Assembly (NCBI RefSeq): GCF_020911865.1
Contig: NZ_CP087131.1
Location: 1,054,001 to 1,118,000, forward strand
DNA length: 64,000 bases
Origin: Chryseobacterium sp. C-71
GTDB lineage: Bacteria; Bacteroidota; Bacteroidia; Flavobacteriales; Weeksellaceae
Direction of reading: 5' to 3'
Shown piece after piece: positions 55,124 to 63,716 of the stretch (position 1 is its first letter; each line of letters starts with the position of its first letter). Both the position numbers and the translations under genes were made by a program. The notes under the pieces were generated by a model. It did not search any database. It was not told where the DNA came from and saw only the letters and a program-made list of their open reading frames with translations.

Positions 55124-56311
55124 TTATGGTGCATATGGATATATCAGCGAGCCAGATGCATATTCCGAGGGTTCAACAACCACTTGCACACGACTGTCTT
55201 TAAAGGTCTCAAGATCATTATTCTCAATATTTTGAAATTGTACCTGAACAACACGTGGCTCCGCCCACTCGCCTCCTTCACCGAAGCTAATGTTACCTAT
55301 TACTGTTTCAAAAGTATTCGATCTGCAATATTCTGCAAGAACCTCATCATTCAGACTTTCCGTAACAGCAACAGCTTGCGCCAAAACCTGCATCTGAGCA
55401 TACGCTAAAGGAGCCATATAATATCCTAATTCATCTACCTTTTTTTCTTTGGCTTTAGCTTGATATTTAGCCAACATATCAGCAACACCCGGAAAGTTCA
55501 TTTTTGGAACCGGCATCCAATATTCATAATTAACAAATCCATTTAATAGTGGTCCAAGCTCAGTTTTTACAGAAGCACTTTGTGGGCCGATCATAGCTCC
55601 ACCCACCATTTTTGGCCTATAGTCACTTTTATGAATCGCTCGCACCAAGCCTTTTGAGTCATTTAAATAAGAACAGATAAAAAATAAGTCTGCATGAGTT
55701 GCTTTTATCTTTTCTATTAAAGGTGTAAAATCTTCTGTTGAAAGCGAATAAGTTTCTTCATAAACAATCTGAAAACCATATTTTTCCGCATTTTCTCTGG
55801 CGCCTATAACCGGATTTTTTGAAAATTCGGCATCGGCAGAAAGTACTGCTACAGTTAACGGTTTAGGATTCTGGGAAGCTGCAAGGGCAAAAAAACCTTC
55901 TGTAAGTGCCGAATTTGGTTTAGGACCAGTAGGAATCATCGCAAAATAATTAGGGTATTTAAGATTTATATTAACACCTAATCCCATCAGGCCAATCAAA
56001 AAACGATTACGTTCCATAACAACAGGCATAGAAGCCGCTATGGTATTTGTTCCATAACCACCAATGACTAAATCGACTTTTTCCTCATCCAAAAGTTTTT
56101 TATAAATATCGGCTACTTGTGAAGATTCTCCGTTATCATTGTAGCATACAAGCTCTATTTTACGCCCAAGAAGTCCTCCTCTATTATTGATATCTTTTTC
56201 CCAAATACTGTGTGCCAGCTTCACCGCCTTTGTATTTTCGGCTACAGGCCCTGAAAGTGAAAGGCTGTAACCGATGCGAATGGGATTGTTTGTTTCATTT
56301 GAATTTGTCAT
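55124..56311 (-). CDS. Type I periplasmic-binding-fold protein without signal peptide
   Basis: 395 residues. Leu/Ile/Val-binding-protein fold: IRIGYSLSLSGPVAENTKAV, DINNRGGLLGRKIELVCYND, VDLVIGGYGTNTIAASMPVV, ADLFFICSYLNDSKGLVRAI, YYMAPLAYAQMQVLAQAVAV. There is no signal peptide or lipobox: the protein starts MTNSNETNNPIRIGY directly at the mature fold. So it is either cytoplasmic or the true start was lost; no in-frame hydrophobic extension is visible upstream. No permease or ATPase gene of an importer is nearby. In this operon it may act as a cytoplasmic ligand sensor. This is inference. Confidence 0.85.
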   Translation of the reverse strand: MTNSNETNNPIRIGYSLSLSGPVAENTKAVKLAHSIWEKDINNRGGLLGRKIELVCYNDNGESSQVADIYKKLLDEEKVDLVIGGYGTNTIAASMPVVMERNRFLIGLMGLGVNINLKYPNYFAMIPTGPKPNSALTEGFFALAASQNPKPLTVAVLSADAEFSKNPVIGARENAEKYGFQIVYEETYSLSTEDFTPLIEKIKATHADLFFICSYLNDSKGLVRAIHKSDYRPKMVGGAMIGPQSASVKTELGPLLNGFVNYEYWMPVPKMNFPGVADMLAKYQAKAKEKKVDELGYYMAPLAYAQMQVLAQAVAVTESLNDEVLAEYCRSNTFETVIGNISFGEGGEWAEPRVVQVQFQNIENNDLETFKDSRVQVVVEPSEYASGSLIYPYAP

Positions 56312-56334
56312 AATTTCTGAGAATTACTGCTTTT

Positions 56335-56676
56335 CTATTCCGTAACTAAATCCTGTACAGGATGTATTGTACCTTTCATGGTATAAAAACTACCATCAGG
56401 CAATGTCGCATTGCTGTAAATAATTCCATTTTTATGATCTTCCACATGCGTTACCGTAGCTCCTGAAATTTCTTTCCATGCAATCATATATACTTGTGAA
56501 CGAACTTTAGCCACTGTGATCTTTACTTTTTCTGAGTAGCCACTTTCGGTTAGAGAACCACCCTCTATCACCGTGAAGATCATGGATTCATCGGTTTCGA
56601 AAAAGAGCTCGGTTTTCAGTTCGCCCACATCCATTATGTATCGGTTTCCTGTTAATTTATTTTTCATTTCTATCAA
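56335..56676 (-). CDS. MoaF-like calycin-fold protein
   Basis: 113 residues. The pattern NRYIMDVGELKTELFFETDE, YMIAWKEISGATVTHVEDHK and SFYTMKGTIHPVQDLV resembles the MoaF-related small beta-barrel domain, which binds small aromatic or hydrophobic ligands. It belongs to a run of four small genes (56335-58180) with almost no gaps. Its role is unknown. Confidence 0.7.
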   Translation of the reverse strand: MIEMKNKLTGNRYIMDVGELKTELFFETDESMIFTVIEGGSLTESGYSEKVKITVAKVRSQVYMIAWKEISGATVTHVEDHKNGIIYSNATLPDGSFYTMKGTIHPVQDLVTE

Positions 56677-56678
56677 TT

Positions 56679-57047
56679 TTAAAAAGAAGTCATTGAATTT
56701 CCATTAGCTGATTTTGACACCGGAATTTCTTCCTGTACTACATCCCAATGTTCTGCTATTTTCCCATCTTCCAAACGGAAAATATCGACTACGATAACCG
56801 GAGTTGGTCCCCAACCGTGAACCAAACTATGTGTAATAACTATATCATTTTCTTCAACGATTATACCTGGCTTCCACTTAAAATTTGAATCTAAAACAGG
56901 TAATAGATTTCTTAATCCTTCATGACCATTAATCATCGATGGGTTGTGCTGTTGATAATTTTCATGCCAGTATTTTTCGATGGCTGTACTGTCTTTTTCA
57001 TGAAACAGCTCGTTCATTGCTTTTAATACTATTTCTTTATTTTCCAT
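56679..57047 (-). CDS. NTF2-like / SnoaL-like polyketide-cyclase-type protein
   Basis: 122 residues. MNELFHEKDSTAIEKYWHEN, YQQHNPSMINGHEGLRNLLP, ITHSLVHGWGPTPVIVVDIF and IAEHWDVVQEEI are typical of the SnoaL-like group, with the His/Asp residues of the cavity. It lies 2 bases before the MoaF-like gene. It is likely to act on or bind a small organic substrate. Confidence 0.83.
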   Translation of the reverse strand: MENKEIVLKAMNELFHEKDSTAIEKYWHENYQQHNPSMINGHEGLRNLLPVLDSNFKWKPGIIVEENDIVITHSLVHGWGPTPVIVVDIFRLEDGKIAEHWDVVQEEIPVSKSANGNSMTSF

Positions 57048-57058
57048 TTTCTTTTAGC

Positions 57059-57415
57059 TTAATCAAGGAATACATATAATGACTTTATTTTTCCATCTTC
57101 AAAAACGGCAATATCCATTCCTGTAGCAACAATTGATTCTTCATTCGGGCCCATTCCCCAAATTAGCCTGCCTACATTATTATTGATTACAATTGGCTTT
57201 AATTTAAAAAAGCTAAATTCTTCAGGCATATTAGCCAGAATATTATTTACGCTTTCATTGATAGCCTCATACCCTTTCGTCTGATGTCCTACATGATATA
57301 ATGTGCTTTCAGGCGAATAGATAGTCTCTATGGATTTCATCCTTTTGGAAGCATCTCTTTCACTCCATACCAAAGCTAAATTTTCTTCCATAAGAAGGAC
57401 TAGATTATTATTCAT
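57059..57415 (-). CDS. NTF2-like protein
   Basis: 118 residues. The NTF2 pattern is seen in ENLALVWSERDASKRMKSIE, YSPESTLYHVGHQTKGYEAI and GPNEESIVATGMDIAVFEDG. It is distinct from the 56679 gene but overlaps it in function class. It is 11 bases ahead of 56679 and 111 bases after the isochorismatase gene. Confidence 0.78.
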   Translation of the reverse strand: MNNNLVLLMEENLALVWSERDASKRMKSIETIYSPESTLYHVGHQTKGYEAINESVNNILANMPEEFSFFKLKPIVINNNVGRLIWGMGPNEESIVATGMDIAVFEDGKIKSLYVFLD

Positions 57416-57526
57416 ACGGTCAATTTTTGTTATTATTTTATCTAAAAAATCATTCGATAAGTAACTAAAAGGCTGTTTGATAAAATATGAAACAACCTTT
57501 CAGCTAAATACTAACTATAGGAGATA

Positions 57527-58180
57527 TTATTGTTCTGGAGGTGTTGTAGCAAGTAACTGCCATTCCCAAGCTAAAGCAACACCACTTCCTCCACCATGAT
57601 CGAACAGAATAGGCCCCAATTGAGATGCTGTTTCCAGACGAGCCCAATCACGTTGCCATTCTGAAACAACAGCTAACCAATTGATTGGCACGATACCTAC
57701 CTGAACCATTCTACGCACTGCCATATCATGCGCTTCAGGACTAACGCTACCACAAGCATCTGTAACAACAAATACATCATAACCCTCTCCCAAAGCTTGA
57801 ATTGCAGGCATCGCAACACAAACTTCTGTCCATAATCCTGCTAATATCAGTTGCTTACGACCGCTTGCTTTTACGATATCAGTAACTGCAGGATCTTCCC
57901 ATGTATTGATGAATGTTCTATTAATAGGTTTTTGTTCCGGGAATACATCCTGAAGACCTTTAATGATGTAGCCTCCTCGTTCTTCCGTAACGGTAGTAAG
58001 AATAGTTGGCACGTTGAATATTTTTGTAGCTTTTGCAAGCCCAACTGTATTGTTAATAATCAATGTAGGTTCATGGCTATGCAAATTAGCAACCTGAAAC
58101 GGTTGATGGTCGATTAGCACTACGATACTGTCTTCAGGGCGAAGTAAACCTTGAAGACCAATTTTAGGTGATTTTTCCAT
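57527..58180 (-). CDS. Isochorismatase-family hydrolase (YcaC-like)
   Basis: 217 residues. Cysteine-hydrolase fold: DSIVVLIDHQPFQVANLHSH (catalytic Asp), FNVPTILTTVTEERGGYIIK, RKQLILAGLWTEVCVAMPAI (catalytic Cys in TEVCV, preceded by the cis-peptide region) and VFVVTDACGSVSPEAHDMAV. This fits the YcaC-like group of unknown substrate. It heads the unit of small ligand-binding proteins and the monooxygenase. A palindrome TAGACAAATGTCTA lies 59-72 bases upstream of its start codon and is a good operator candidate for a Crp/Fnr-type regulator. Confidence 0.88.
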   Translation of the reverse strand: MEKSPKIGLQGLLRPEDSIVVLIDHQPFQVANLHSHEPTLIINNTVGLAKATKIFNVPTILTTVTEERGGYIIKGLQDVFPEQKPINRTFINTWEDPAVTDIVKASGRKQLILAGLWTEVCVAMPAIQALGEGYDVFVVTDACGSVSPEAHDMAVRRMVQVGIVPINWLAVVSEWQRDWARLETASQLGPILFDHGGGSGVALAWEWQLLATTPPEQ

Positions 58181-58238
58181 TTTCTTTTGATTTAAAAGTT
58201 AATAATTCAAAGTTGCGTCAAATGGAAAGAAAAAATTG

Positions 58239-58252
58239 TAGACAAATGTCTA
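58239..58252. promoter_or_regulatory. Operator palindrome upstream of the isochorismatase gene
   Basis: TAGACAAATGTCTA has perfect 6-bp arms around AA. A related sequence, GACAAATGTCTA, occurs at 60719-60730 upstream of a dehydrogenase relic next to Crp/Fnr genes. Confidence 0.65.
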
Positions 58253-58421
58253 TGAAATAGAAAATGCAGCAAATAGTGAATATTGCAGTTGAATTTCTAC
58301 ATAATAACTATCAGCTATAGGGTGTAAGAAGCATATGAAAAGTGTTTAAAGCTTTATTATTTAGAGTAGTAGCATTTAGTTTAATGTAATATGAAATAGA
58401 ATATGTTTTTTTTGATATAAA

Positions 58422-58811
58422 CTAAGTTTTATCTTTATCCGATAGTGATTTGATGACTTCTTTACGATTGGATAGTCCAAATTCAATTAATGTATTCAAC
58501 ACAGTCCAGATTTCCTGAGCATGCTGCGTCAGCACATAATACGTAATATCTTGTGAAGGGGTAAATTCAATATTTTTTTTAATGAGCTGATGTGCTTCCA
58601 AAGTAGTCAGTTCAGAACTCAGTACTTTAGGCGATATGCCTTCTGATACTTCAAAAAAATCTTTAAACCTTAATTTTTCATAGTAATGTAAATTTAAAAG
58701 AATACAGAAACGCCATTTACCACTTAATAAATCTAAGGTATCTCTTAATGCTAAAAATCTTTGTTTTAAGATTTCTTCATTTTCTATACAAGGTTTTATT
58801 TTCTTTTCCAT
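58422..58811 (-). CDS. HxlR-family transcriptional regulator
   Basis: 129 residues. Winged-helix HxlR/MarR-like: DTLDLLSGKWRFCILLNLHY, RFKDFFEVSEGISPKVLSSE, LTTLEAHQLIKKNIEFTPSQ and TYYVLTQHAQEIWTVLNTLI. HxlR proteins often sense quinones, aldehydes or diamide through a Cys near the N-terminus; here Cys is at residue 8 (KPCIENE). It is divergent from the NmrA-like gene at 58885, with a perfect inverted repeat over both promoters. Confidence 0.92.
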   Translation of the reverse strand: MEKKIKPCIENEEILKQRFLALRDTLDLLSGKWRFCILLNLHYYEKLRFKDFFEVSEGISPKVLSSELTTLEAHQLIKKNIEFTPSQDITYYVLTQHAQEIWTVLNTLIEFGLSNRKEVIKSLSDKDKT

Positions 58812-58837
58812 ACCACTTTCCTAAAGGTTACTAAACA

Positions 58838-58867
58838 CAAAATTACTAAATAATGAAAGTAATTTTG
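58838..58867. promoter_or_regulatory. Divergent promoters with shared HxlR operator candidate
   Basis: CAAAATTACT (58838-58847) and AGTAATTTTG (58858-58867) form a perfect 10-bp inverted repeat with a 10-base spacer. Each arm contains TAATTTTG, an exact TAnnTTTG -7 element, one for each divergent gene. A bound HxlR dimer would cover both promoters. Confidence 0.8.
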
Positions 58868-58884
58868 CTTAAAAGAATTTTAAA

Positions 58885-59763
58885 ATGAAAACAATCTTAG
58901 TTACAGGTGCAACCGGAAAACAAGGCACTGCCACAGTATATGAATTGCTGAAAAATAATTTTGAGGTATTTGCGCTTACCAGAAATCCGCAATCTTCGGA
59001 AGCTCATAATTTAGAAAAGGCAGGAGCAGTGTTGGTAAAAGGCGATTTAGAAAATATTGAAGCTTTAAGTGATCTATTTAAAAAAATTGACGGGCTTTAT
59101 CTAGTTCTTCCTCCAGTATGGATTTCCAGCAAAGAAACGGATGAGAAAGAAGCGGAACTCGGTATAAAAGCAATCAGATTAGCAGAAGAACAAGGCGTTA
59201 AATTTGTTCTTTATTCATCTGTTCTTGCTTCCGATAAGCAGGATGCATTTAGACCAAAATTTAAATTTACCATCGAAAAATATTTGTTAGAAAGTAATTT
59301 GCAGGGAGCTGTAATAAGACCCGCTTCTTTTATGGAAAATCTATTGTTACCAAGTTTCGGATTAGGGGAAGGCAAGTTTATTAATCCCCTGCCTGAAGAA
59401 ACAGCAATCTCTTGGGTAACTACAAACGACATTGGTACCTTTGCACGAATAATATTTCAGAATTATCAAGCATTTAATGGCAAAACAGTTGATTTTGGAG
59501 GTGAACTTTTCGCCCCGAAACAAGTCTTAAAACTATTGGAAGAGAAGTTGAAACAACCCATCGAATTCGTACAGGTACCATTAGAAATACTTCATCAACA
59601 AAGTGAAACATTTGCACGATTGGTTGAAATGATTGACCAAGAAGGCTATGATCCCATCGATTACGAATTTATAGCTAGTTGGATGCCAAAACTAACTGGT
59701 TTTGAACAGTGGATGGATGAAACAGGCATTCAAAAAATAAAAGAATTACGTAATCATAAATAA
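58885..59763 (+). CDS. NmrA-like NAD(P)-binding protein
   Basis: 292 residues. Atypical short-chain dehydrogenase of the NmrA type: TILVTGATGKQGTATVYELL, FALTRNPQSSEAHNLEKAGA, VKFVLYSSVLASDKQDAFRP, SNLQGAVIRPASFMENLLLP and ISWVTTNDIGTFARIIFQN. NmrA-like proteins bind NAD(P) and may act as redox sensors or quinone reductases; the catalytic Tyr-Lys pair of normal SDRs is not evident. It is divergently transcribed from hxlR and probably its target. A terminator follows at 59829-59852. Confidence 0.9.
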   Translation: MKTILVTGATGKQGTATVYELLKNNFEVFALTRNPQSSEAHNLEKAGAVLVKGDLENIEALSDLFKKIDGLYLVLPPVWISSKETDEKEAELGIKAIRLAEEQGVKFVLYSSVLASDKQDAFRPKFKFTIEKYLLESNLQGAVIRPASFMENLLLPSFGLGEGKFINPLPEETAISWVTTNDIGTFARIIFQNYQAFNGKTVDFGGELFAPKQVLKLLEEKLKQPIEFVQVPLEILHQQSETFARLVEMIDQEGYDPIDYEFIASWMPKLTGFEQWMDETGIQKIKELRNHK

Positions 59764-59828
59764 CGTGCTCAATCTATCATAAATAATACAAAAGAAGATT
59801 CTTCAGAATGTTCTTTTAAGAATAATCT

Positions 59829-59852
59829 AGCCCGACATTTCGTTGGGCTTTT
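59829..59852 (+). terminator. Terminator after the NmrA-like gene
   Basis: AGCCCGA and TTGGGCT (with G-U pairs) form a hairpin, core AGCCC (59829-59833) and GGGCT (59845-59849), followed by TTTTG. Confidence 0.7.
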
Positions 59853-59925
59853 GTTCAAAAAGCATTAATCAGAGTTTATATTAGGGATTCAAAACTTTAA
59901 TAATTACAGGATAAAAATAAAGCGT

Positions 59926-60500
59926 TTATTTATCCAATTGACGGCGTAACCGGCTTAGAGTATCTTTCGTAATACCAATATAAGAGGCAATAATATGTTG
60001 CGGAAAGCGATTAATAAAGAATGGATAATTTTCAACAAAACATCTATAGCGTTTTTCCGCAGTAAAACTAATAGAGGCTATTCTTCTTTGTACAGCAATG
60101 CTATTTTGCTCATTAAGTTTCAACAACAATTCGTTAAAAGCAGGACACTGACGACATAAATTTAATACGTTTTCTCTTGTGATAATAAGCACATCACAAT
60201 CTTCCAACGCATCTATACTATATATACTGGGTGTAAACCGTACAAAACTTTCACGATCACCTGCCCACCAATTTTCAGTATACAAATTAACAGAATGATG
60301 ACCCCTCTTTCATCAATATAATATTGTCGTAGAGCTCCTTTTACTACAAAGGCAAAATGGGTGCAAATATCACCTTTCTGCAGTAGAAATTGTTTTTTAT
60401 TTAGCTTTTTGCGAATAAAATAACTTTGTAAATCCTTAAAATCTTCTTTAGAAATGGGGGTTGAAACATAGTTATTTATGTAACGAAATAGTTGATTCAT
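59926..60500 (-). pseudogene. Crp/Fnr-family regulator, frameshifted
   Basis: Starts MNQLFRYINNYVSTPISKED and reads into the beta-roll (FLLQKGDICTHFAFVVKGAL), then leaves frame after YYIDERG. In the next frame it continues HHSVNLYTENWWAGDRESFV, RRIASISFTAEKRYRCFVEN and RFPQHIIASYIGITKDTLSR to the stop at 59926. Adding one G in the GGGG run (plus-strand CCCC at 60302-60305) joins the two into about 191 codons, matching the intact paralog at 60836 in length. Either a true frameshift or a homopolymer assembly error. Confidence 0.85.
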
Positions 60501-60555
60501 AAGAATAGCAATGAATTACTTCTTTTTCTTTTCTGAAAAGTATTTTATCGTTTTT

Positions 60556-60663
60556 TCAAAAGACTTTATAGCCTTTTTCAGCAAACCCTACTGCTAACTT
60601 AAGTCCGAGTACACGACCTGCACTAGTTACCGCTACAGTCTTGATTACGTTTTGATTATTCAT
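60556..60663 (-). pseudogene. Truncated NAD(P)-binding dehydrogenase remnant
   Basis: From the ATG at 60661-60663 the frame reads MNNQNVIKTVAVTSAGRVLG then LKLAVGFAEKGYKVF and stops: 35 residues covering only the first Rossmann beta-alpha-beta unit (V-T-x-A-G-x-V-L-G). The rest of the gene is missing. A Crp/Fnr-type palindrome half lies 56-67 bases upstream, so it was probably once a regulated SDR/NmrA gene. Confidence 0.55.
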
Positions 60664-60716
60664 ACAATTTATTTAAATTAATAATCAAAATTAGACAATA
60701 CCAAACCACAAAATAG

Positions 60717-60730
60717 ACGACAAATGTCTA
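60717..60730. promoter_or_regulatory. Operator-like sequence near the dehydrogenase relic
   Basis: GACAAATGTCTA (60719-60730) matches the core and right arm of the palindrome at 58239-58252; the left side reads TAGAC GACA instead of TAGACA, so symmetry is imperfect. Confidence 0.5.
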
Positions 60731-60835
60731 TAAATCAATACAAACTTCCCTTAACAAAGTTTGTCTAATTATTTTTTAATTTCAGATTACGTTGTTGAGT
60801 TTATATGTAAATGACTCAACTATAAGTTTTTCAGC

Positions 60836-61411
60836 CTATTTTTTAAGTGCTTTTTTACGAACCCTGCTTAGTGTATCTTTTGTAATTCCAAGATAAGAAG
60901 CAATGATATGTTGCGGAAAACGCTGAGTAAAATGCGGATAGTTATTGACGAAATCTTCATAGCGTTTTTCAGCAGTAAGGCTTATGGAAGAAGTTATCCT
61001 TTTTTGAGTAGAAATCGTACTCTGTTCATCGAGCTTCAATGTTAATTCGTTGAAAGCAGGACATTCATTACGCAATTTTAAGGTACTTTCTCTGGAAATA
61101 AGAAGTAATTCACAATCTTCCCATGCGTCTAGATTATAGGCACTTGGAGTTAGCATGACAAAACTCTCCCGGTCGCCTGCCCACCAGTTTTCAACATATA
61201 AATTTACAGTATGCTCAACACCTTTTTCATCTATATAATATTTACGCATAGCACCCTTTACGATAAACCCTAAATATTTACAGATCTCTCCTTCCTGCAA
61301 TAGATACTGTTTTTTGCTTAATTTTTTCTGAATAAAGTGGCTTTTGAAGATCTCAAAATCTTCTTCGGAAATTAAAGCATATTGATTGATATAATGAAAT
61401 AGAGGATGCAT
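60836..61411 (-). CDS. Crp/Fnr-family transcriptional regulator
   Basis: 191 residues from MHPLFHYINQYALISEEDFE (ATG at 61411; the frame extends 16 codons further but this Met matches the paralog start). The cyclic-nucleotide-binding-like beta-roll includes YLLQEGEICKYLGFIVKGAM and YVENWWAGDRESFVMLTPSA. The C-terminal helix-turn-helix is RFPQHIIASYLGITKDTLSR. It is a close paralog of the broken copy at 59926-60500. No Fe-S Cys cluster is present. It may recognise the TAGACAAATGTCTA-type palindromes nearby. A TAATTTTG element lies upstream near 61504-61511 on the minus strand. Confidence 0.9.
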   Translation of the reverse strand: MHPLFHYINQYALISEEDFEIFKSHFIQKKLSKKQYLLQEGEICKYLGFIVKGAMRKYYIDEKGVEHTVNLYVENWWAGDRESFVMLTPSAYNLDAWEDCELLLISRESTLKLRNECPAFNELTLKLDEQSTISTQKRITSSISLTAEKRYEDFVNNYPHFTQRFPQHIIASYLGITKDTLSRVRKKALKK

Positions 61412-61612
61412 GATTATTGAGTTAAAATTCTTAAGATTTGTTTTTTGTATTTTTTCCAACGAATTCCATCATTATGCGTGAAGCCTATAACCCGACTGTT
61501 CCAAAATTACTAAAATATTTTGAAAATTTCATTATTGCTATATGGAGACACCTTACCATAGCTGATTGTTGAAACTGTCATAGAAGAAAGACAGCAAAGG
61601 TGAAAAATGATT

Positions 61613-62593
<981 letters not shown>

Positions 62594-62697
62594 TCATCCG
62601 TTGAGACAAACTTCAGTCTCTCAGACAGCCAAACAAAGGTAGGTGCTATTGCGGTTGTATTTATACACTTTTCAAACCAAAAAGTATAACTATCAAT

Positions 62698-63570
62698 CTA
62701 ACTTTTTCGATAAAATCTTGGCGTTTCACCCGTATTTTTTTTCATAAATGTGCTGAAGTAATTCGGATATTCAAATCCCAAGGCATAAGCAATTTCTGAA
62801 ATACTCCAATCTGTCAACTCTAGAAGTGCCTTGGCTTCTGTAGTAATTCTATTGGCAATTAGTATGTTGGTAGATTTTCCAGTTGTTTTTTTTATGGCTC
62901 GGTTAAGGGAATTCACATGGATACCCAAGTGGTTTGCAAAGTCCTGTGGTGTATGCAAATTTAATGATCTGTTCAGGTTTTCTACAGGAAACTGATTTTC
63001 TAACGATTCCAAAAATTGTCTTGTTATTCTATAGGATGCATCTACAGGTAATACCCTCTCCTCATTTGGTCTCATTTTAATTGTCTCGTGAAGCAACATA
63101 GATACATATAGCCTCATTATATCATCTTTATTCTCATATCCCGAAGTTTCTTCTGTAATCATTTTCTCAAATAAATCACTTATCCTTTCACATTGCGCAT
63201 CGCTAAGTTTGTAGGAAGGAATTATACTTCTATCAAAAAGAACAGACTTCCGCAGGCTCTCAACCAATCTCGCTGGCTGTATAAACTCTTGAGTAAAAAG
63301 ACAAGAATACCCCGTTTGGACTTCAGAGACTATCTCTACTGAATAGGGAACATGCGGATTAGAAACAAAAAGATAAGCACCGTTCAGCTTCAGTAAATGC
63401 TCTCCATAAAGAACAGTTACGTTGCCTATACTTAAAACAATTTTGTAGAAATGCCTTTTACCAAATGTGCTTGCGGCACTTTTTGACACTTTGCTTCTGC
63501 CAACTTTGAATCCTCTATGCTTTAGGGCTGCCTGGATGTAAGTATCCGGAAAGACGGTTTGTGATATCAT
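62698..63570 (-). CDS. AraC-family transcriptional regulator
   Basis: 290 residues from MISQTVFPDTYIQAALKHRG (ATG at 63570). The N-terminal sensor includes GKRHFYKIVLSIGNVTVLYG and HLLKLNGAYLFVSNPHVPYS. The DNA-binding domain contains FANHLGIHVNSLNRAIKKTT and ISEIAYALGFEYPNYFSTFM, ending TPRFYRK. It may control the aldo/keto reductase at 61613 and/or the quinone-reductase-like gene cut at the right edge. Ligand unknown. Confidence 0.9.
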   Translation of the reverse strand: MISQTVFPDTYIQAALKHRGFKVGRSKVSKSAASTFGKRHFYKIVLSIGNVTVLYGEHLLKLNGAYLFVSNPHVPYSVEIVSEVQTGYSCLFTQEFIQPARLVESLRKSVLFDRSIIPSYKLSDAQCERISDLFEKMITEETSGYENKDDIMRLYVSMLLHETIKMRPNEERVLPVDASYRITRQFLESLENQFPVENLNRSLNLHTPQDFANHLGIHVNSLNRAIKKTTGKSTNILIANRITTEAKALLELTDWSISEIAYALGFEYPNYFSTFMKKNTGETPRFYRKS

Positions 63571-63716
63571 TGCATAAAAGTACAAAATTCAAACAATCTA
63601 TATATCTGATTTAAATTGAACATTCGAGGTAATGTATATCAAAAACCTAAAACTTTCTAAACCAGACCGCAAATCTTTCTTCATTTTATTTATGCTATTG
63701 AAACATTATACTTCCT

